A DNA stretch of 64,000 bases from Cellulophaga sp. HaHa_2_95 (GCF_019278565.1 NZ_CP058988.1:3472001-3536000); one strand, 5' to 3'. Counted from the stretch's first letter, positions 46,223-56,159 are shown. The notes: generated by a model not told the origin, from the letters alone. Made by a program: numbers and translations.

Positions 46223-47245
46223 TTAGTTAGCGTAAAAATATAGCGAAGATGCTGATGCTAAACTTGTATTGATGGTTGGTGATAGATCTCCTCCAATAGT
46301 ACTATTTGAAAAAGAAAGTACTCTACCTCCACCATTAGCAGCTTCCGCTATAAAGACAGTTTTTGTAGTCGCATCATATTCTGCTGCAACTGGGTTTCCT
46401 AATAATGTATTACTACCCGCTACCCGCACTTGATTATTTGCAACAGCCATAGTATCACCATTATTTACAGTGTCAAATTTGTTTTCAAAGTCTGAGATAA
46501 TATGAAAGGCACCATCGGAATCTGAGGCAGCATCACCAACATCTGTCAAAATCATTGTTCCGTTATCATAAGCCAGCCCATGAGTTCTTACAATACCTTC
46601 TATCGCGATTCTTTTAGAAGCACTTACTGCTGCATTTGTGGTGTTCATCGTTGTAAAATTGGTATAAACAGCTAATTCATTAGTCTTATCTACTACAGCA
46701 TATAAATCTCCATTAACGAATTCGATACCCCACAAAGCAAAATCTGTAATTACAATATTGCGCAAAGTTAGTGTTCCATTGGTTTTAGTATATACAAACA
46801 ACCTTCCGTCTGGAGTCGTAGTATCTCCATCTACATCGCTATTATCCGAAACAACGACAATATCATTATAAACTGCAATATCACGAGGACTTTGTAAATC
46901 TGAAGCGCTTGAAACAGTCGCTGAAATTGTAGCGCTAGCCAAGAATGTAGAAATATCAGAATAAACATTTAATTGGTTTGATGATCTCGAAGCCTGGATT
47001 ACTTCATCTATAGCTGCATCATAATAAATTCCTTCTGCAGCTGTTGAAGTAGTCGTTAAGGTTTTGATCTCTCCAGAAAGTATATCAAGAACCGTAATGT
47101 TTCCATCTGAATTATTAGAAACATACAACTGAGAACTTTTAATTGTATTGATTCCTGAATCATTATCATCATCATTATCACATGAAGAGAATGCTATCAA
47201 TGTAAGAGCAGCTAGTAAGCTACAGCTAAATACGTTTTTTTTCAT
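46223..47245 (-). CDS. Beta-propeller-like lipoprotein
   Basis: A 340-residue lipoprotein (signal ending LIAFSSC, lipid Cys23) followed by an Asp-rich stretch (DNDDDNDSG). The rest repeats short YVSNNSDGNITVLD, NQLNVYSD and TKTNGTLTLRN-type strands, which suggests a beta-propeller of the YncE/NHL kind, though I cannot count blades surely. Its ligand is unknown. It lies downstream of the acyltransferase gene by 70 bases, so it may be separate. Confidence 0.75.
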   Translation of the reverse strand: MKKNVFSCSLLAALTLIAFSSCDNDDDNDSGINTIKSSQLYVSNNSDGNITVLDILSGEIKTLTTTSTAAEGIYYDAAIDEVIQASRSSNQLNVYSDISTFLASATISATVSSASDLQSPRDIAVYNDIVVVSDNSDVDGDTTTPDGRLFVYTKTNGTLTLRNIVITDFALWGIEFVNGDLYAVVDKTNELAVYTNFTTMNTTNAAVSASKRIAIEGIVRTHGLAYDNGTMILTDVGDAASDSDGAFHIISDFENKFDTVNNGDTMAVANNQVRVAGSNTLLGNPVAAEYDATTKTVFIAEAANGGGRVLSFSNSTIGGDLSPTINTSLASASSLYFYAN

Positions 47246-47315
47246 CTTTTAAATTTTATAGTTTTCTCTACCTACGAGAAACTTATAAAGAGGGTTTTAA
47301 AAAAATGAAAAAAAA

Positions 47316-47867
47316 TTAATCTACAGTAAAACTCTTCTTAGGAATTCTACCTAATACGCCCTTGAAAAATGATTTGTATAATTTGAAATCTGCCGCTTGG
47401 TCTTCTGTAGGGTTATAAGCTTCAGAAATTCTAATTTGTTTTTTTCCATAATCAAAAGCTACCATTACCACGGGTACTTTAGCCGCTTTTGCTATAAAAT
47501 AGAATCCTGTTTTCCATTCCGTAACTTTATTTCTGGTTCCTTCTGGGGATAAAGCCAATCTAAACTTTTCTTTACGGTTGAAAATATCTGCAATAGCAGA
47601 AACGGTATCACTATTTTTATTTCTAATGATGGGTGCCCCGCCAACTTTTTTTAAATACCACCCAATAGGACCTACAAACAGACTCTTCTTCCCTATAAAG
47701 TTTATTTCTTCCTTCCATATTCTTCGCACTAAAAGGCCTAAGAAAAAATCGGAATAACTGGTATGAGAAACTACAATCATAACACACTTTTTTACGTCAG
47801 GAAAATTCCCGATAAGTGTCCACCCCATTAGTTTAAAATAAATAAATTTCGCAATAGCATGCATCAT
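47316..47867 (-). CDS. 1-acyl-sn-glycerol-3-phosphate acyltransferase-like (PlsC family)
   Basis: A 183-residue acyltransferase. The catalytic motif is SHTSYSDF (H-x4-D) and the second is SPEGTRNK. There is one N-terminal hydrophobic stretch. It is short for PlsC and belongs to the small acyltransferase type. It sits 19 bases after the KdnB-like gene on the same strand, last of the run that starts with kdsB, so it might modify LPS or lipid A precursors, though lysophospholipid acylation is also possible. Confidence 0.88.
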   Translation of the reverse strand: MMHAIAKFIYFKLMGWTLIGNFPDVKKCVMIVVSHTSYSDFFLGLLVRRIWKEEINFIGKKSLFVGPIGWYLKKVGGAPIIRNKNSDTVSAIADIFNRKEKFRLALSPEGTRNKVTEWKTGFYFIAKAAKVPVVMVAFDYGKKQIRISEAYNPTEDQAADFKLYKSFFKGVLGRIPKKSFTVD

Positions 47868-47886
47868 AGGATGAATTTACTTTATG

Positions 47887-48963
47887 TTATATCTTTTTAA
47901 AAAGTTGCAGTAAACGATCATAGGTCATTATTTCCTTCCAATTATCCCCTAGTGCATTTTCCCATAACGGAACTAAACCAAAAGATACTTGAATCATAAT
48001 ATCAAATTGCTCCTCTGATAAATCTGCACAAATACCGGTAGGTAACTTTATTTGATGTTTTTCTTGCATCTGCTTAAATACTTTCACACCTTCTGGATAA
48101 AATTCTTCTAGGTATTGAAAAACCAAACAATTACCAATACCGTGTTTTACGCCCAACAAATATGACAATCCGTAGCTCATTGCATGTGCAATACCCACTT
48201 GAGAATAGGCAATACTCATACCTCCATGCCAAGAGGCCATCATTAATTTATCCCGAGATTCCTCTTTCGAAATATCACCTAGATATACCTCGTAACACAA
48301 GTCTAACGCTTTCTCACCATAACTTTGACTAAATGCATTTAAATAAGTACCGTTCAAAGATTCTATACAATGAATATAACAATCCATACCCGTATAAAAC
48401 CATTGTTCTTTCGGAACACCATGTGTTAACTTCGGATCTAGAAGTACTTGATCAAAAGGCGTATGATCAGAATTAATACCCAGTTTTTTCTCTGGTCCCA
48501 TGAGCACAGTAGTTCTGGAAACTTCTGCTCCCGTACCACTAATGGTTGGTATCCCTACATGATAAATAGCTGGTTTTTTAACAAGGTCCCAGCCTTGGTA
48601 TTCCGCTGAACTTCCTGGATTGGTAAGCATTATAGCTACAGCTTTAGCTACATCTAATAAAGTACCGCCACCAATACCTACGATTCCAGAAGGCATTTCC
48701 GTGAAACTCTCCTTAATTTTAGCTACCAGAACATCTACTTGCACTGTTTTAGGCTCCTCCTCTGATGAAATAAATATAATTTGGTCATTAAAAAGCAAGG
48801 GAACTTCTGTAATTAAAGGCTGCCCCTCAAACACATCGTCTATAAAAAATATAAAAGGCGCTTCTGAGCTCTTACGCTTTGGCATTAAAATTTCTCCTAA
48901 TTGAAGAAAACTTCCATTACCAAAAACTACTCTAGGTACCATTGGAAAATTCCTGTATTTCAT
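47887..48963 (-). CDS. kdnB: Iron-containing alcohol dehydrogenase, KdnB-like Kdo 8-oxidase
   Basis: A 358-residue Fe-ADH. The nucleotide segment GIGGGTLLDVAKAVAIMLTN, the GIPTISGTGAEVSRTTVL loop, and the metal-binding HCIESLNGTYLNAFSQ and HAMSYGLSYLLGVKHGIGN regions are clear. From memory the whole chain resembles Shewanella KdnB, which oxidises the C8 of Kdo before transamination to 8-amino-Kdo, more than generic Fe-ADHs. It is in an apparent operon with kdsB three genes upstream. The aminotransferase partner KdnA is not in the window. Confidence 0.82.
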   Translation of the reverse strand: MKYRNFPMVPRVVFGNGSFLQLGEILMPKRKSSEAPFIFFIDDVFEGQPLITEVPLLFNDQIIFISSEEEPKTVQVDVLVAKIKESFTEMPSGIVGIGGGTLLDVAKAVAIMLTNPGSSAEYQGWDLVKKPAIYHVGIPTISGTGAEVSRTTVLMGPEKKLGINSDHTPFDQVLLDPKLTHGVPKEQWFYTGMDCYIHCIESLNGTYLNAFSQSYGEKALDLCYEVYLGDISKEESRDKLMMASWHGGMSIAYSQVGIAHAMSYGLSYLLGVKHGIGNCLVFQYLEEFYPEGVKVFKQMQEKHQIKLPTGICADLSEEQFDIMIQVSFGLVPLWENALGDNWKEIMTYDRLLQLFKKI

Positions 48964-48969
48964 TCCCTA

Positions 48970-49593
48970 TTATTTATATGAATTTAAAAATTCTTGAAAT
49001 TTATCAAAGAATAGACTTAAATGATAGCCGTCTATTAAAGCATGGTTAACACTTGCGGCTACCGTCATTTCAAACTTCCCATTTGATTCTTCTGCTTTAC
49101 CAAAAGCAAATTTAGGTACAGATTCCTTTACCCCTTTAAGTGGTTCTTTGTGACCCTGAATAGGAATCCAAGGCATTGAAGAGCAGTAAATACAATCTAA
49201 AGTATTCACTGGTGGAAACAATGAATCACTATTAAAGATCCGTTCTTTTTCTCTGTTTAAATTATTGATGAACGTTAAGAGCTCTTCACTAAATTGAATA
49301 AAAGAAAAGCCGAATGTTTTATTAGGTCTGAGAATTGTAGCTGAAGCATGTATGGTATCATAGATTACTACTTTGTCCGCTTCAATTCTATATTTAAAAT
49401 TCTCAACAGAATTTATCGCACGCATGCAAGCATGTAAATAGACTGCAAAAAAAGACAAACTATACTCTTTAGCATAAGCCTTGGCAATAGTTACATCTAC
49501 TTTTGTTGTTACTGAGAAATATGGGTCTAAAAAAGAATTAAAAAAATGAAAATGCTCTTTTCTATCCCAAGTATCTAAATCTAAAAACTTCAT
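48970..49593 (-). CDS. CAT-like acyltransferase
   Basis: A 207-residue member of the chloramphenicol acetyltransferase fold. The catalytic HxxxDG motif is HALIDGYH near the C-terminus, and the N-terminal FLDLDTWDRKEHFHFF opening is typical. CAT family proteins transfer acetyl or other acyl groups; the position in a Kdo/LPS run, with kdsB two genes upstream and the KdnB-like gene next, suggests an envelope substrate, not antibiotic resistance. Starts 2 bases after the HAD stop. Confidence 0.88.
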   Translation of the reverse strand: MKFLDLDTWDRKEHFHFFNSFLDPYFSVTTKVDVTIAKAYAKEYSLSFFAVYLHACMRAINSVENFKYRIEADKVVIYDTIHASATILRPNKTFGFSFIQFSEELLTFINNLNREKERIFNSDSLFPPVNTLDCIYCSSMPWIPIQGHKEPLKGVKESVPKFAFGKAEESNGKFEMTVAASVNHALIDGYHLSLFFDKFQEFLNSYK

Positions 49594-49595
49594 AG

Positions 49596-50297
49596 TTACA
49601 CAAGTTTCAGGAGCTCTTTAAGTCCGCTAATTGTTTGATATTCTTTTCCGTTTGTTTCATGATCTTCTACTTGTTCATGTTGCCAAGTTGTATGAAACGG
49701 AACGTGTATTGCTTTTGCTCCAATAGTAATAAGCGGCAATACATCAGACTTAAGCGAATTTCCTATCATCAAAAACTCCTTTACATCTATTTCTAAATGA
49801 TCTAAAAGATTCTGGTAGTTCGATTCTTTTTTATCACTTAAAACTTCTACATGATGAAAGTAATCAGACAACTTAGAACGTTCTAATTTACGTTCTTGGT
49901 CCAACAAATCTCCTTTGGTCAATACAATTAAACGGTACTTTTTTGATAACTGCTTTAGTACTTCCTCTACATCTGGCAACAATTCTACAGGTTGAGAAAT
50001 CATCTCTTTTCCTATATCTAAAATTTTATGTAGGGTTTGATGCTGCACTTTATTATTTGATAATTCTAAGGCAGATTCTATCATAGACAGTACAAAACCT
50101 TTGATACCATACCCATACAATTCGAGGTTTTTAATCTCCATTTTAAAAAGATCCTGATCTATAGTATTCTTAGTTTCGTACCCTTCTAAAAGAGTCGCAA
50201 ATTTTTCTTCTGCTTCTCTAAAGTAGGTCTCATTCACCCAAAGGGTATCATCTGCATCAAAACCAATAACTTTTATTTTATCGTACTTTACTTCCAT
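49596..50297 (-). CDS. HAD-superfamily phosphatase
   Basis: A 233-residue HAD phosphatase. Motif I is GFDADDTLW (Asp nucleophile), motif II LTKGD, and the C-terminal [20 protein letters not shown] gives motif III/IV. Cap type resembles YjjG-like HAD-IA proteins. Its start overlaps the end of kdsB by 10 bases. It is not obviously KdsC-like, so a Kdo-8-phosphate role is not supported by family alone. Confidence 0.9.
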   Translation of the reverse strand: MEVKYDKIKVIGFDADDTLWVNETYFREAEEKFATLLEGYETKNTIDQDLFKMEIKNLELYGYGIKGFVLSMIESALELSNNKVQHQTLHKILDIGKEMISQPVELLPDVEEVLKQLSKKYRLIVLTKGDLLDQERKLERSKLSDYFHHVEVLSDKKESNYQNLLDHLEIDVKEFLMIGNSLKSDVLPLITIGAKAIHVPFHTTWQHEQVEDHETNGKEYQTISGLKELLKLV

Positions 50298-51016
50298 GCT
50301 TTTATTGCTCTTTCCAGATCTTCTGGAGTGTCTATTTCTATTCCTGATACGGTAGTTTCTACCATTTTTAATTTTTTACCATATTCTAAATACCGGATAG
50401 CTTCAATTTTCTCAGTAGCCTCTAATCCTAACATTGGCAAGCGCTGAAAATCCATCAAAGCTCTTTTCCTAAAGGCATATATTCCTTTATGCTTATAGTA
50501 TACACTCCCCACCTCTTTTGCTCTAGGATAAGGTATTGGAGAACGCGAAAAATACAGGGCAAAGTTCTTATTATCTACAATAACCTTTACCGTATTTGGA
50601 TTACTAATTTCTTCCCAATCCGTAATTTTCACCATCAAGGAAGCCAAATCTATTTCTTTAGTAGGATCATTATCAAAAACGTCTAGCACACTTGCAAGAC
50701 TTTCTTTTTCCGTAAAAGGCTCATCACCTTGTACATTTACGATAATATCAACATCCATATCTTCTACAGCCTCAGCAATACGGTCACTACCACATTCGTG
50801 CTCTTTGACACTCATTATAGCTTTTCCACCAGCTTCCACAATGACATTAAAAATTACGTCGCTATCCGTAACTACAAAAACGTCATCAAACAAATTAGTA
50901 CTAATAGCAGCTTCGTAAGTTCTTAAGATTACAGGCTTACCTTGTAAATCCTGCATTAATTTAGCAGGAAAACGAGATGCCGCGTAACGCGCAGGTATCA
51001 TTGCAATTCTTTTCAT
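50288..51016 (-). CDS. kdsB: 3-deoxy-manno-octulosonate cytidylyltransferase
   Basis: A 242-residue nucleotidyltransferase that activates Kdo as CMP-Kdo for LPS synthesis. The opening [15 protein letters not shown], then [13 protein letters not shown] and NVQGDEPF are family motifs. Length is right. It heads the tight run kdsB-HAD-CAT-kdnB-plsC with a 10-base overlap to the next gene. Upstream on the same strand are DUF4126 and the helicase. Confidence 0.96.
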   Translation of the reverse strand: MKRIAMIPARYAASRFPAKLMQDLQGKPVILRTYEAAISTNLFDDVFVVTDSDVIFNVIVEAGGKAIMSVKEHECGSDRIAEAVEDMDVDIIVNVQGDEPFTEKESLASVLDVFDNDPTKEIDLASLMVKITDWEEISNPNTVKVIVDNKNFALYFSRSPIPYPRAKEVGSVYYKHKGIYAFRKRALMDFQRLPMLGLEATEKIEAIRYLEYGKKLKMVETTVSGIEIDTPEDLERAIKAWK

Positions 51017-51038
51017 GTATTCAATATAAGATTTGTAA

Positions 51039-51605
51039 TTAAGCTCTTCTAGGTCTAATTTTTCTATAAATCCAGAAAATAACAGCTAAGATAATCACAA
51101 CTAATACACCTGCAATTATTGGAGCAAATATTGATGCCGTGGTGACCACCATTGCTGTACCTGTTTCTACCGTAGATACTATAGGGTTCGCTAATCCGCC
51201 TGTAGTTGTGGTAGATGCTAGTCTAGTTGTTGCAGAAGCTCCCTTGATGGCGGTTGCAGTACCACCACCAGCTATGATGGCTAATGACCACGTAACAACA
51301 GGATCTAAATTTGCAACCGTAGATACCATTACCGCAGTACCTGCTATTGCCGCTAAAGGTACAGCTGCACTATCTAAAAGGTTATCTACCCAAGGAATGA
51401 AGTAGGCAAATATTTCTACTAATGTAGCAACACCTAGCGCCACAACCGCCGCCAAACTACCTATCCATTGCCAACTATGATTTAGTTCCCAAAGGTTAAA
51501 ATAAGAAGCTAAGCTTAAGGCAAATAGAGGCAAGAAAACTCTAAATCCTACAGAAGCTGCAAGCCCTATCCCTAAAAAAATACTCAGTATTGTTTCGGTT
51601 GTCAT
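51039..51605 (-). CDS. DUF4126 family membrane protein
   Basis: A 188-residue integral membrane protein with Gly/Ala-rich helices ([60 protein letters not shown]) matching the DUF4126 pattern. C-terminal helix [20 protein letters not shown] is followed by a basic tail. Unknown function. It lies between a RecD-like helicase (27 bases) and kdsB (22 bases), in the same direction. Confidence 0.88.
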   Translation of the reverse strand: MTTETILSIFLGIGLAASVGFRVFLPLFALSLASYFNLWELNHSWQWIGSLAAVVALGVATLVEIFAYFIPWVDNLLDSAAVPLAAIAGTAVMVSTVANLDPVVTWSLAIIAGGGTATAIKGASATTRLASTTTTGGLANPIVSTVETGTAMVVTTASIFAPIIAGVLVVIILAVIFWIYRKIRPRRA

Positions 51606-51632
51606 GATGCGAAATTAGGAATCTAAATTAAT

Positions 51633-53072
51633 CTATTCTGAATCAAGAAAAAAATCCTTCTTAAATCCGATCAAATACAACTTGTTTTTTGCCCTTGTAA
51701 CTGCGGTATATAACCAGCGCATATTTTCCTTATCCATACCGTTTGGCATGTAGGGTTGTTCTACGAATACCGTATCCCACTGCCCTCCCTGAGATTTATG
51801 ACAGGTAATAGCATAAGAGAATTTTACTTGTAAGGCATTAAAAAATGGATTATTCTTTACCGCTAAAAACTTTTTATATTTTGAAGTTTCGTTTTCATAA
51901 TCTAAAAGTACTTCTTGGTATAACCTGTTCCCATCTTCATAAGGCAATGAAGGTGCTTCTGCAGTAATAGTATCTAAAAGTAGTACGGTATCAAAAGGTT
52001 TCTGATTAGGATAATCAACCATTTTAACACTCACTTCTGCAAATTTAAATGTGTACAGCTCCTTGATAGAATATATTTCTAAAACTTCAATAATATCACC
52101 ATTCGCGATAAATCCAGCCTCAGACTCTGGTTTCAACCAAAAATAATTGTTCTTGACTACCATCATATAATCCCCCACAGATATTTCATTCTCTAGGTAT
52201 AAAATGCGCTGTCTAATATTTTCGTTATAAAGATTTGCACGTTTGTTAGAACGAACAATAAAAGCTGTTTCCTCTTTACCATTCTGAGAATAAGAATCTT
52301 CTATGGCCTCTAAAATTTCGTTGCCTTCTATAAGTCGAACGATATCTTTAAAAGGAGCTACATCAAATTTAAAATCATCATAAAATTCACTTTGTAATTG
52401 TTCGCGCAAATTAGTGGCGTTATAGAGAATACCAGAATCTCCTGCTTGCCTTACTACCTGGTCTAATTCTAATACAGAAACTTCTTTATTGTAATTTAAG
52501 CCTAATTTTCCTGCATCTAAAGCGGGACTAATATCTAATCGCACAGGAGGTAACTGTGCTGTATCACCTATTAAAATAAGTTTACAACCATGACCAGAGT
52601 ACACAAATTGCATAAGATCGTCTAATAAAGATCCATTCTCAAACAACTTAGAATCTGCTGGTGCATCAGGAATCATAGAAGCTTCATCTACAATAAATAT
52701 GGTATCCCTATGCTTATTTGGTGCTAAAACAAATTTTACACCTCCTCCACGCTCCTTTTTTGGAAAATATATTTTTCTGTGAATGGTGAGCGCTGAAGTC
52801 TTAGAATAGTTAGACATTACCTTGGCAGCCCTGCCTGTTGGCGCCATCATAACCGTTTTCATCTTGGTATTCCACAGGTTAGTAACGATGGTACCTATAA
52901 TAGTAGTTTTACCAGTTCCAGCAAAGCCTTTTAATAGGTAAACCGTATTTTTCTCTTTAGATAGCACAAAGTCTGCTAAATCTTTTAGAGCATGACTTTG
53001 AGCATGTGTAGGATCGTGAGGAAATTTTTCTTTTAAAATTTTATAAAAAGAAGCAGAATCTATAGCTTTCAT
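51633..53072 (-). CDS. RecD-like ATP-dependent DNA helicase
   Basis: A 479-residue SF1 helicase of RecD2/RecD type without the long N-terminal extension. Walker A is GFAGTGKTT (49-57), then VMMAPTGRAAKVM, IFIVDEASMIPD (Walker B) and ILIGDTAQLPP. The C-terminal motif TCHKSQGGQWDTVFV with YTAVTRAKNKLYLIG is typical. It is likely a 5'-3' helicase in repair. Gene order with DUF4126 and kdsB is not functionally obvious. Confidence 0.93.
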   Translation of the reverse strand: MKAIDSASFYKILKEKFPHDPTHAQSHALKDLADFVLSKEKNTVYLLKGFAGTGKTTIIGTIVTNLWNTKMKTVMMAPTGRAAKVMSNYSKTSALTIHRKIYFPKKERGGGVKFVLAPNKHRDTIFIVDEASMIPDAPADSKLFENGSLLDDLMQFVYSGHGCKLILIGDTAQLPPVRLDISPALDAGKLGLNYNKEVSVLELDQVVRQAGDSGILYNATNLREQLQSEFYDDFKFDVAPFKDIVRLIEGNEILEAIEDSYSQNGKEETAFIVRSNKRANLYNENIRQRILYLENEISVGDYMMVVKNNYFWLKPESEAGFIANGDIIEVLEIYSIKELYTFKFAEVSVKMVDYPNQKPFDTVLLLDTITAEAPSLPYEDGNRLYQEVLLDYENETSKYKKFLAVKNNPFFNALQVKFSYAITCHKSQGGQWDTVFVEQPYMPNGMDKENMRWLYTAVTRAKNKLYLIGFKKDFFLDSE

Positions 53073-53112
53073 ATATGCTCAAAGATAATGATGATTTTTA
53101 AGCACAAATACT

Positions 53113-53141
53113 TTTGTGATTAAAAAAAAATTGTAGATTTG
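53113..53141 (+). promoter_or_regulatory. Candidate promoter for the 53177 operon
   Basis: TTTG at 53113-53116 and TAGATTTG at 53134-53141 with a 17-base spacer, slightly short of the usual 19. Start codon is 35 bases downstream. Confidence 0.5.
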
Positions 53142-53176
53142 TCATAACCACTTAAATTAATTAACACGAAAAAAAA

Positions 53177-53827
53177 ATGAAGATCGTTTTACAAATTATA
53201 CTTTGGATTGCATGTATTGGGTTTGGGTATTTGATTTATAGTTCAGTTAATGCTCCAATTGAGTTTGCTAATGTGAAAGAAGAGCGTTTCCAAAAAGTAA
53301 TTAATACTTTAAAAGATATTAGAAATTCTCAAGAAGCTTATAAAAGCTCTAAAGGGGAATACGCAAAAGATTTCAATTCATTAATTAGTTTTGTTGAAAA
53401 TGGACAATATACCATAACACAACAAAGAGATACTTCATTTTTAGAATTTAATGAGCAATTTGGTATTGACATGCTTGTTGAAAAGAAAATTATTGACACT
53501 TTAGGATTCGTTTCTGTAAAAGATTCTTTATTTAAGAAAGATACTCGTTACAAAACAATGATGAACGTTCCTGAAGCTGCAAATGGTGAGAAATTTACCA
53601 TGGATGCTAAGAAAATTGATAAAAGTGGATTTAGTGCAGCGGTATTTGAAGCTAAAGTTGCTAAAGAGGTTGTTCTATTTGATCAACCAAAAGATTTAGT
53701 TGCTAGAGAAAAAACATACGTAAACGTTGAAGAAGTTAACGGTCCAGACATTAAAGTAGGATCACTTGAAGAGGTAAGTACCAACGGTAATTGGCCACCG
53801 ATATATGACAAAAAAGATAGAAATTAA
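53177..53827 (+). CDS. Membrane-anchored hypothetical protein
   Basis: A 216-residue protein with one N-terminal hydrophobic segment (IVLQIILWIACIGFGYLIYSSV), a predominantly charged extracytoplasmic region with a helical part (RFQKVINTLKDIRNSQEAYKSS) and a C-terminal acidic segment. Similar proteins exist widely in Bacteroidota just before the DUF3822/rsmD pair, but function is unknown. Its 3' end overlaps the next gene by 23 bases. Confidence 0.82.
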   Translation: MKIVLQIILWIACIGFGYLIYSSVNAPIEFANVKEERFQKVINTLKDIRNSQEAYKSSKGEYAKDFNSLISFVENGQYTITQQRDTSFLEFNEQFGIDMLVEKKIIDTLGFVSVKDSLFKKDTRYKTMMNVPEAANGEKFTMDAKKIDKSGFSAAVFEAKVAKEVVLFDQPKDLVAREKTYVNVEEVNGPDIKVGSLEEVSTNGNWPPIYDKKDRN

Positions 53828-54635
53828 TAGTACTAACTCTGAATTGAGTTATAAAAAATTGTCCATTCAGATTAGTTTGAATGGACTTTCTTTTTGTGTC
53901 TTAGATTCAGTTGAAAATAGCATTATAACACAGGAATACATATCTTTTAAAGAAGAAGTGATTCCTTTTCAACTTTTAAAGAACTTAAAAGAAGCCCTTG
54001 AAAAGTTTGAGATTACCAAAATGTCTTTTTCTAACATTACGGTAATACATAGAAATCCGCTTTTTACCTTGGTCCCAAAGGCACTATTCAACCCAGAAGA
54101 ATTACCAAATTACCTTAAGTTTAACGCTAAAATCTTAGCAAACGACCAAATCGCTTACGATGAAATTAAGAATTATGACATTGTAAACATCTATGTACCT
54201 TATACAAACGTCAATAATTACATTTACGAACTCTTTGGGGAGTTTGATTATAAGCATAGCGGAACCATCCTTATTGAAAGTTTACTAAATAACTTTACAG
54301 GCGGAAAAGAACCTATTTGTTACGCCCATATTACAGATCAACAAGTAGATATTACGGTAATTTCAAATAAAAATCTTCTATTCTATAACAACTTTACATT
54401 TGATTCTAAAGAAGATTTCATATACTATATTTTATTTACTATTGAACAATTAAAACTTGATGCGGAAACCATAAAACTAAGGTTATTTGGCAGCATTGAA
54501 GAAGGAGATGAGCTCTACAATCTTATCTATACTTATGTTAGAAATGTTGATGTTTTTATACCATCAAACCTTTCTCAGCACATAAATGACCAGGATAAAA
54601 AAACAATTGATTTCACTACACTAAGCGCTTTTTAA
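53805..54635 (+). CDS. DUF3822 family protein
   Basis: A 276-residue protein with an actin-like-fold character (SYKKLSIQISLNGLSFCVLD and LIESLLNNFTGGKEPICYAH). It matches DUF3822, an uncharacterised Bacteroidota family typically next to rsmD. It begins 23 bases inside the preceding gene and its stop touches the rsmD start. The conserved neighbourhood is the only clue to role. Confidence 0.88.
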   Translation: MTKKIEINSTNSELSYKKLSIQISLNGLSFCVLDSVENSIITQEYISFKEEVIPFQLLKNLKEALEKFEITKMSFSNITVIHRNPLFTLVPKALFNPEELPNYLKFNAKILANDQIAYDEIKNYDIVNIYVPYTNVNNYIYELFGEFDYKHSGTILIESLLNNFTGGKEPICYAHITDQQVDITVISNKNLLFYNNFTFDSKEDFIYYILFTIEQLKLDAETIKLRLFGSIEEGDELYNLIYTYVRNVDVFIPSNLSQHINDQDKKTIDFTTLSAF

Positions 54636-55168
54636 TGCGAATAATATCAGGAAAACACCGAGGAAGAAGATTAACAGCTCCATCAAAACTACCCGTTAGA
54701 CCAACAACCGATATGGCTAAGGAAGGTTTGTTCAATATCTTACATAACAATTATTACTTACCTGATATTTCTGTTTTAGATTTATTTTCAGGAACAGGAA
54801 ATATTGCTTTTGAGTTTGGCTCTAGAGGATGTACAACAATTACAGCCGTAGATGCTGATCAAGGCTGTGTCAAATTTATAACCGAGACTACAGAAAAGCT
54901 AGAATTACCTATCTCTACCATCAAAAGCGATGTGTTTAATTACCTAGAAAAAACAACAACGAAGCATCATATTATTTTTGCAGACCCTCCTTATGATTTA
55001 GCCATTGAAGATTTTGAAAAAATTCCTGAATTGGTATTTTCTAGAGAACTTCTTTTAGAAGATGGGTTATTAATCGTAGAACACTCAAAACATACTGATT
55101 TATCTAAGCTACCCCACTTTAATAAGCAAAGAAAATATGGCGGTAGCGTATTTAGTTTTTTTGAGTAA
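54635..55168 (+). CDS. rsmD: 16S rRNA (guanine-N2)-methyltransferase RsmD
   Basis: A 177-residue SAM-dependent methyltransferase that modifies guanine 966 of 16S rRNA. SAM motif I is VLDLFSGTGNIAFEFGSRG, and the catalytic motif is FADPPYDL. The RIISGKHRGRRL and RPTTDMAKEGLFNIL opening is the standard family start. Its ATG overlaps the DUF3822 stop. Confidence 0.95.
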   Translation: MRIISGKHRGRRLTAPSKLPVRPTTDMAKEGLFNILHNNYYLPDISVLDLFSGTGNIAFEFGSRGCTTITAVDADQGCVKFITETTEKLELPISTIKSDVFNYLEKTTTKHHIIFADPPYDLAIEDFEKIPELVFSRELLLEDGLLIVEHSKHTDLSKLPHFNKQRKYGGSVFSFFE

Positions 55169-55240
55169 ATTTCAGCGCACGTATACCATTTAGAAGATAG
55201 CGTCGTTTGCTATTCATATATAATCGACAAAAATCAACCG

Positions 55241-55837
55241 ATGAAAAACCTAAGTTTTCCAATTAAATTTGTTTTTAACGTTTCTACTTTTGCAAATGAT
55301 TTTACTGCTACCGATGCCTCAGGACAGACCGTAGCTTATGTAAAACAAAAAATGTTTAAGCTTAAAGAAGATATTTCCATCTTTGAAAATGAAAGTAAAA
55401 CCAAATTAAATTTTAAAATTAAAGCTGATAAGTGGATTGATTTCTCTACTGCGTATAGCTTTACAGATGCAGAAGGTCAAGAATTAGGAAAAATTGCGAG
55501 AAAAGGTTGGGCTTCTATTTGGAAGGCTAAATATGAATTAATTGACCAAAATAAAAACTTACAATTTCACATTCGTGAAGAAAATGCTTGGGTAAAAGTT
55601 TTTGATAGCATGCTTGGCGAAATCCCAGTTCTTGGAATGTTTACAGGTTACTTATTTAACCCTTCCTATATTGTAACAGATTTAGAAGGAAAAAACGTAG
55701 CCCGTTTAAAAAAAGAAGCTTCGTTTTTTGGCAGAAAATTTGAAGTTTCAAAATTAACGGATATTGATATCGATGATGAACAACGCATCACATTAGGATT
55801 AATGATGATGATTCTCCTTGAAAGAAGAAGAGGATAA
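55241..55837 (+). CDS. LURP-one-related / phospholipid scramblase-like protein
   Basis: A 198-residue beta-barrel protein of the LURP-one (Tubby-like, scramblase-related) type. The strands FTATDASGQTVAYVKQKMFKL, FKIKADKWIDFS and YIVTDLEGKNVARLKKEASFFGRKFEVSKL are typical, and the C-terminus has a hydrophobic IDDEQRITLGLMMMILLE helix. Such proteins may bind lipids; no enzymatic role known. It ends one base before the convergent RNase P RNA. Confidence 0.85.
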   Translation: MKNLSFPIKFVFNVSTFANDFTATDASGQTVAYVKQKMFKLKEDISIFENESKTKLNFKIKADKWIDFSTAYSFTDAEGQELGKIARKGWASIWKAKYELIDQNKNLQFHIREENAWVKVFDSMLGEIPVLGMFTGYLFNPSYIVTDLEGKNVARLKKEASFFGRKFEVSKLTDIDIDDEQRITLGLMMMILLERRRG

Positions 55838-56157
55838 AAAAGCAGGCCGTAAGCCGGATTCTGTGACCCTTGATTTACATCAAGGGTTTCTTATCATTTA
55901 TCTAGACCTTTGGTTACCCAAAGGCTCTAACCGCCTACCCTTCAGCACGAGCGTGCCGCCCTTAAAGCTGATATACATGACGTTTCACCGTATAGAGTTT
56001 ACCTGGTTTCACTACAGCATTACCTGTACATACTTTCTGTTGCACTTGTCCTCCTCTAGTAAACTAGAGTGACGGGCATTACCCGCTATACTGCACTATG
56101 GTGTCCGGACTTTCCTCGTTTTGCATAAAACAAACCGCGATAAGATGACCTGCTGGC
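55838..56157 (-). ncRNA. rnpB: RNase P RNA (bacterial type A)
   Basis: Read on the minus strand, the RNA starts near AGCAGGTCATC, has the conserved GAGGAAAGTCCGGACACCATAG (P4/CR-I region), GGGTAATGCCCG, the GGTGAAACGG-like segment and near its 3' end ACAGAATCCGGCTTA (P4 partner), closing with CCTGCT. The AGCAGG/CCTGCT arms pair as P1. About 320 bases, the usual length. It is divergent from dnaX. Confidence 0.95.
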
Positions 56158-56159
56158 AG

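Noticed and set aside
48970..49593. Chloramphenicol resistance gene
   Set aside because: The CAT fold and HxxxDG motif are clear, but the location in a kdsB-kdnB run and the divergence from classical CATs make an LPS-related acyl transfer more likely than resistance.
55818..56072. An 84-codon plus-strand ORF
   Set aside because: It lies within the RNase P RNA on the other strand and has no protein-like features.
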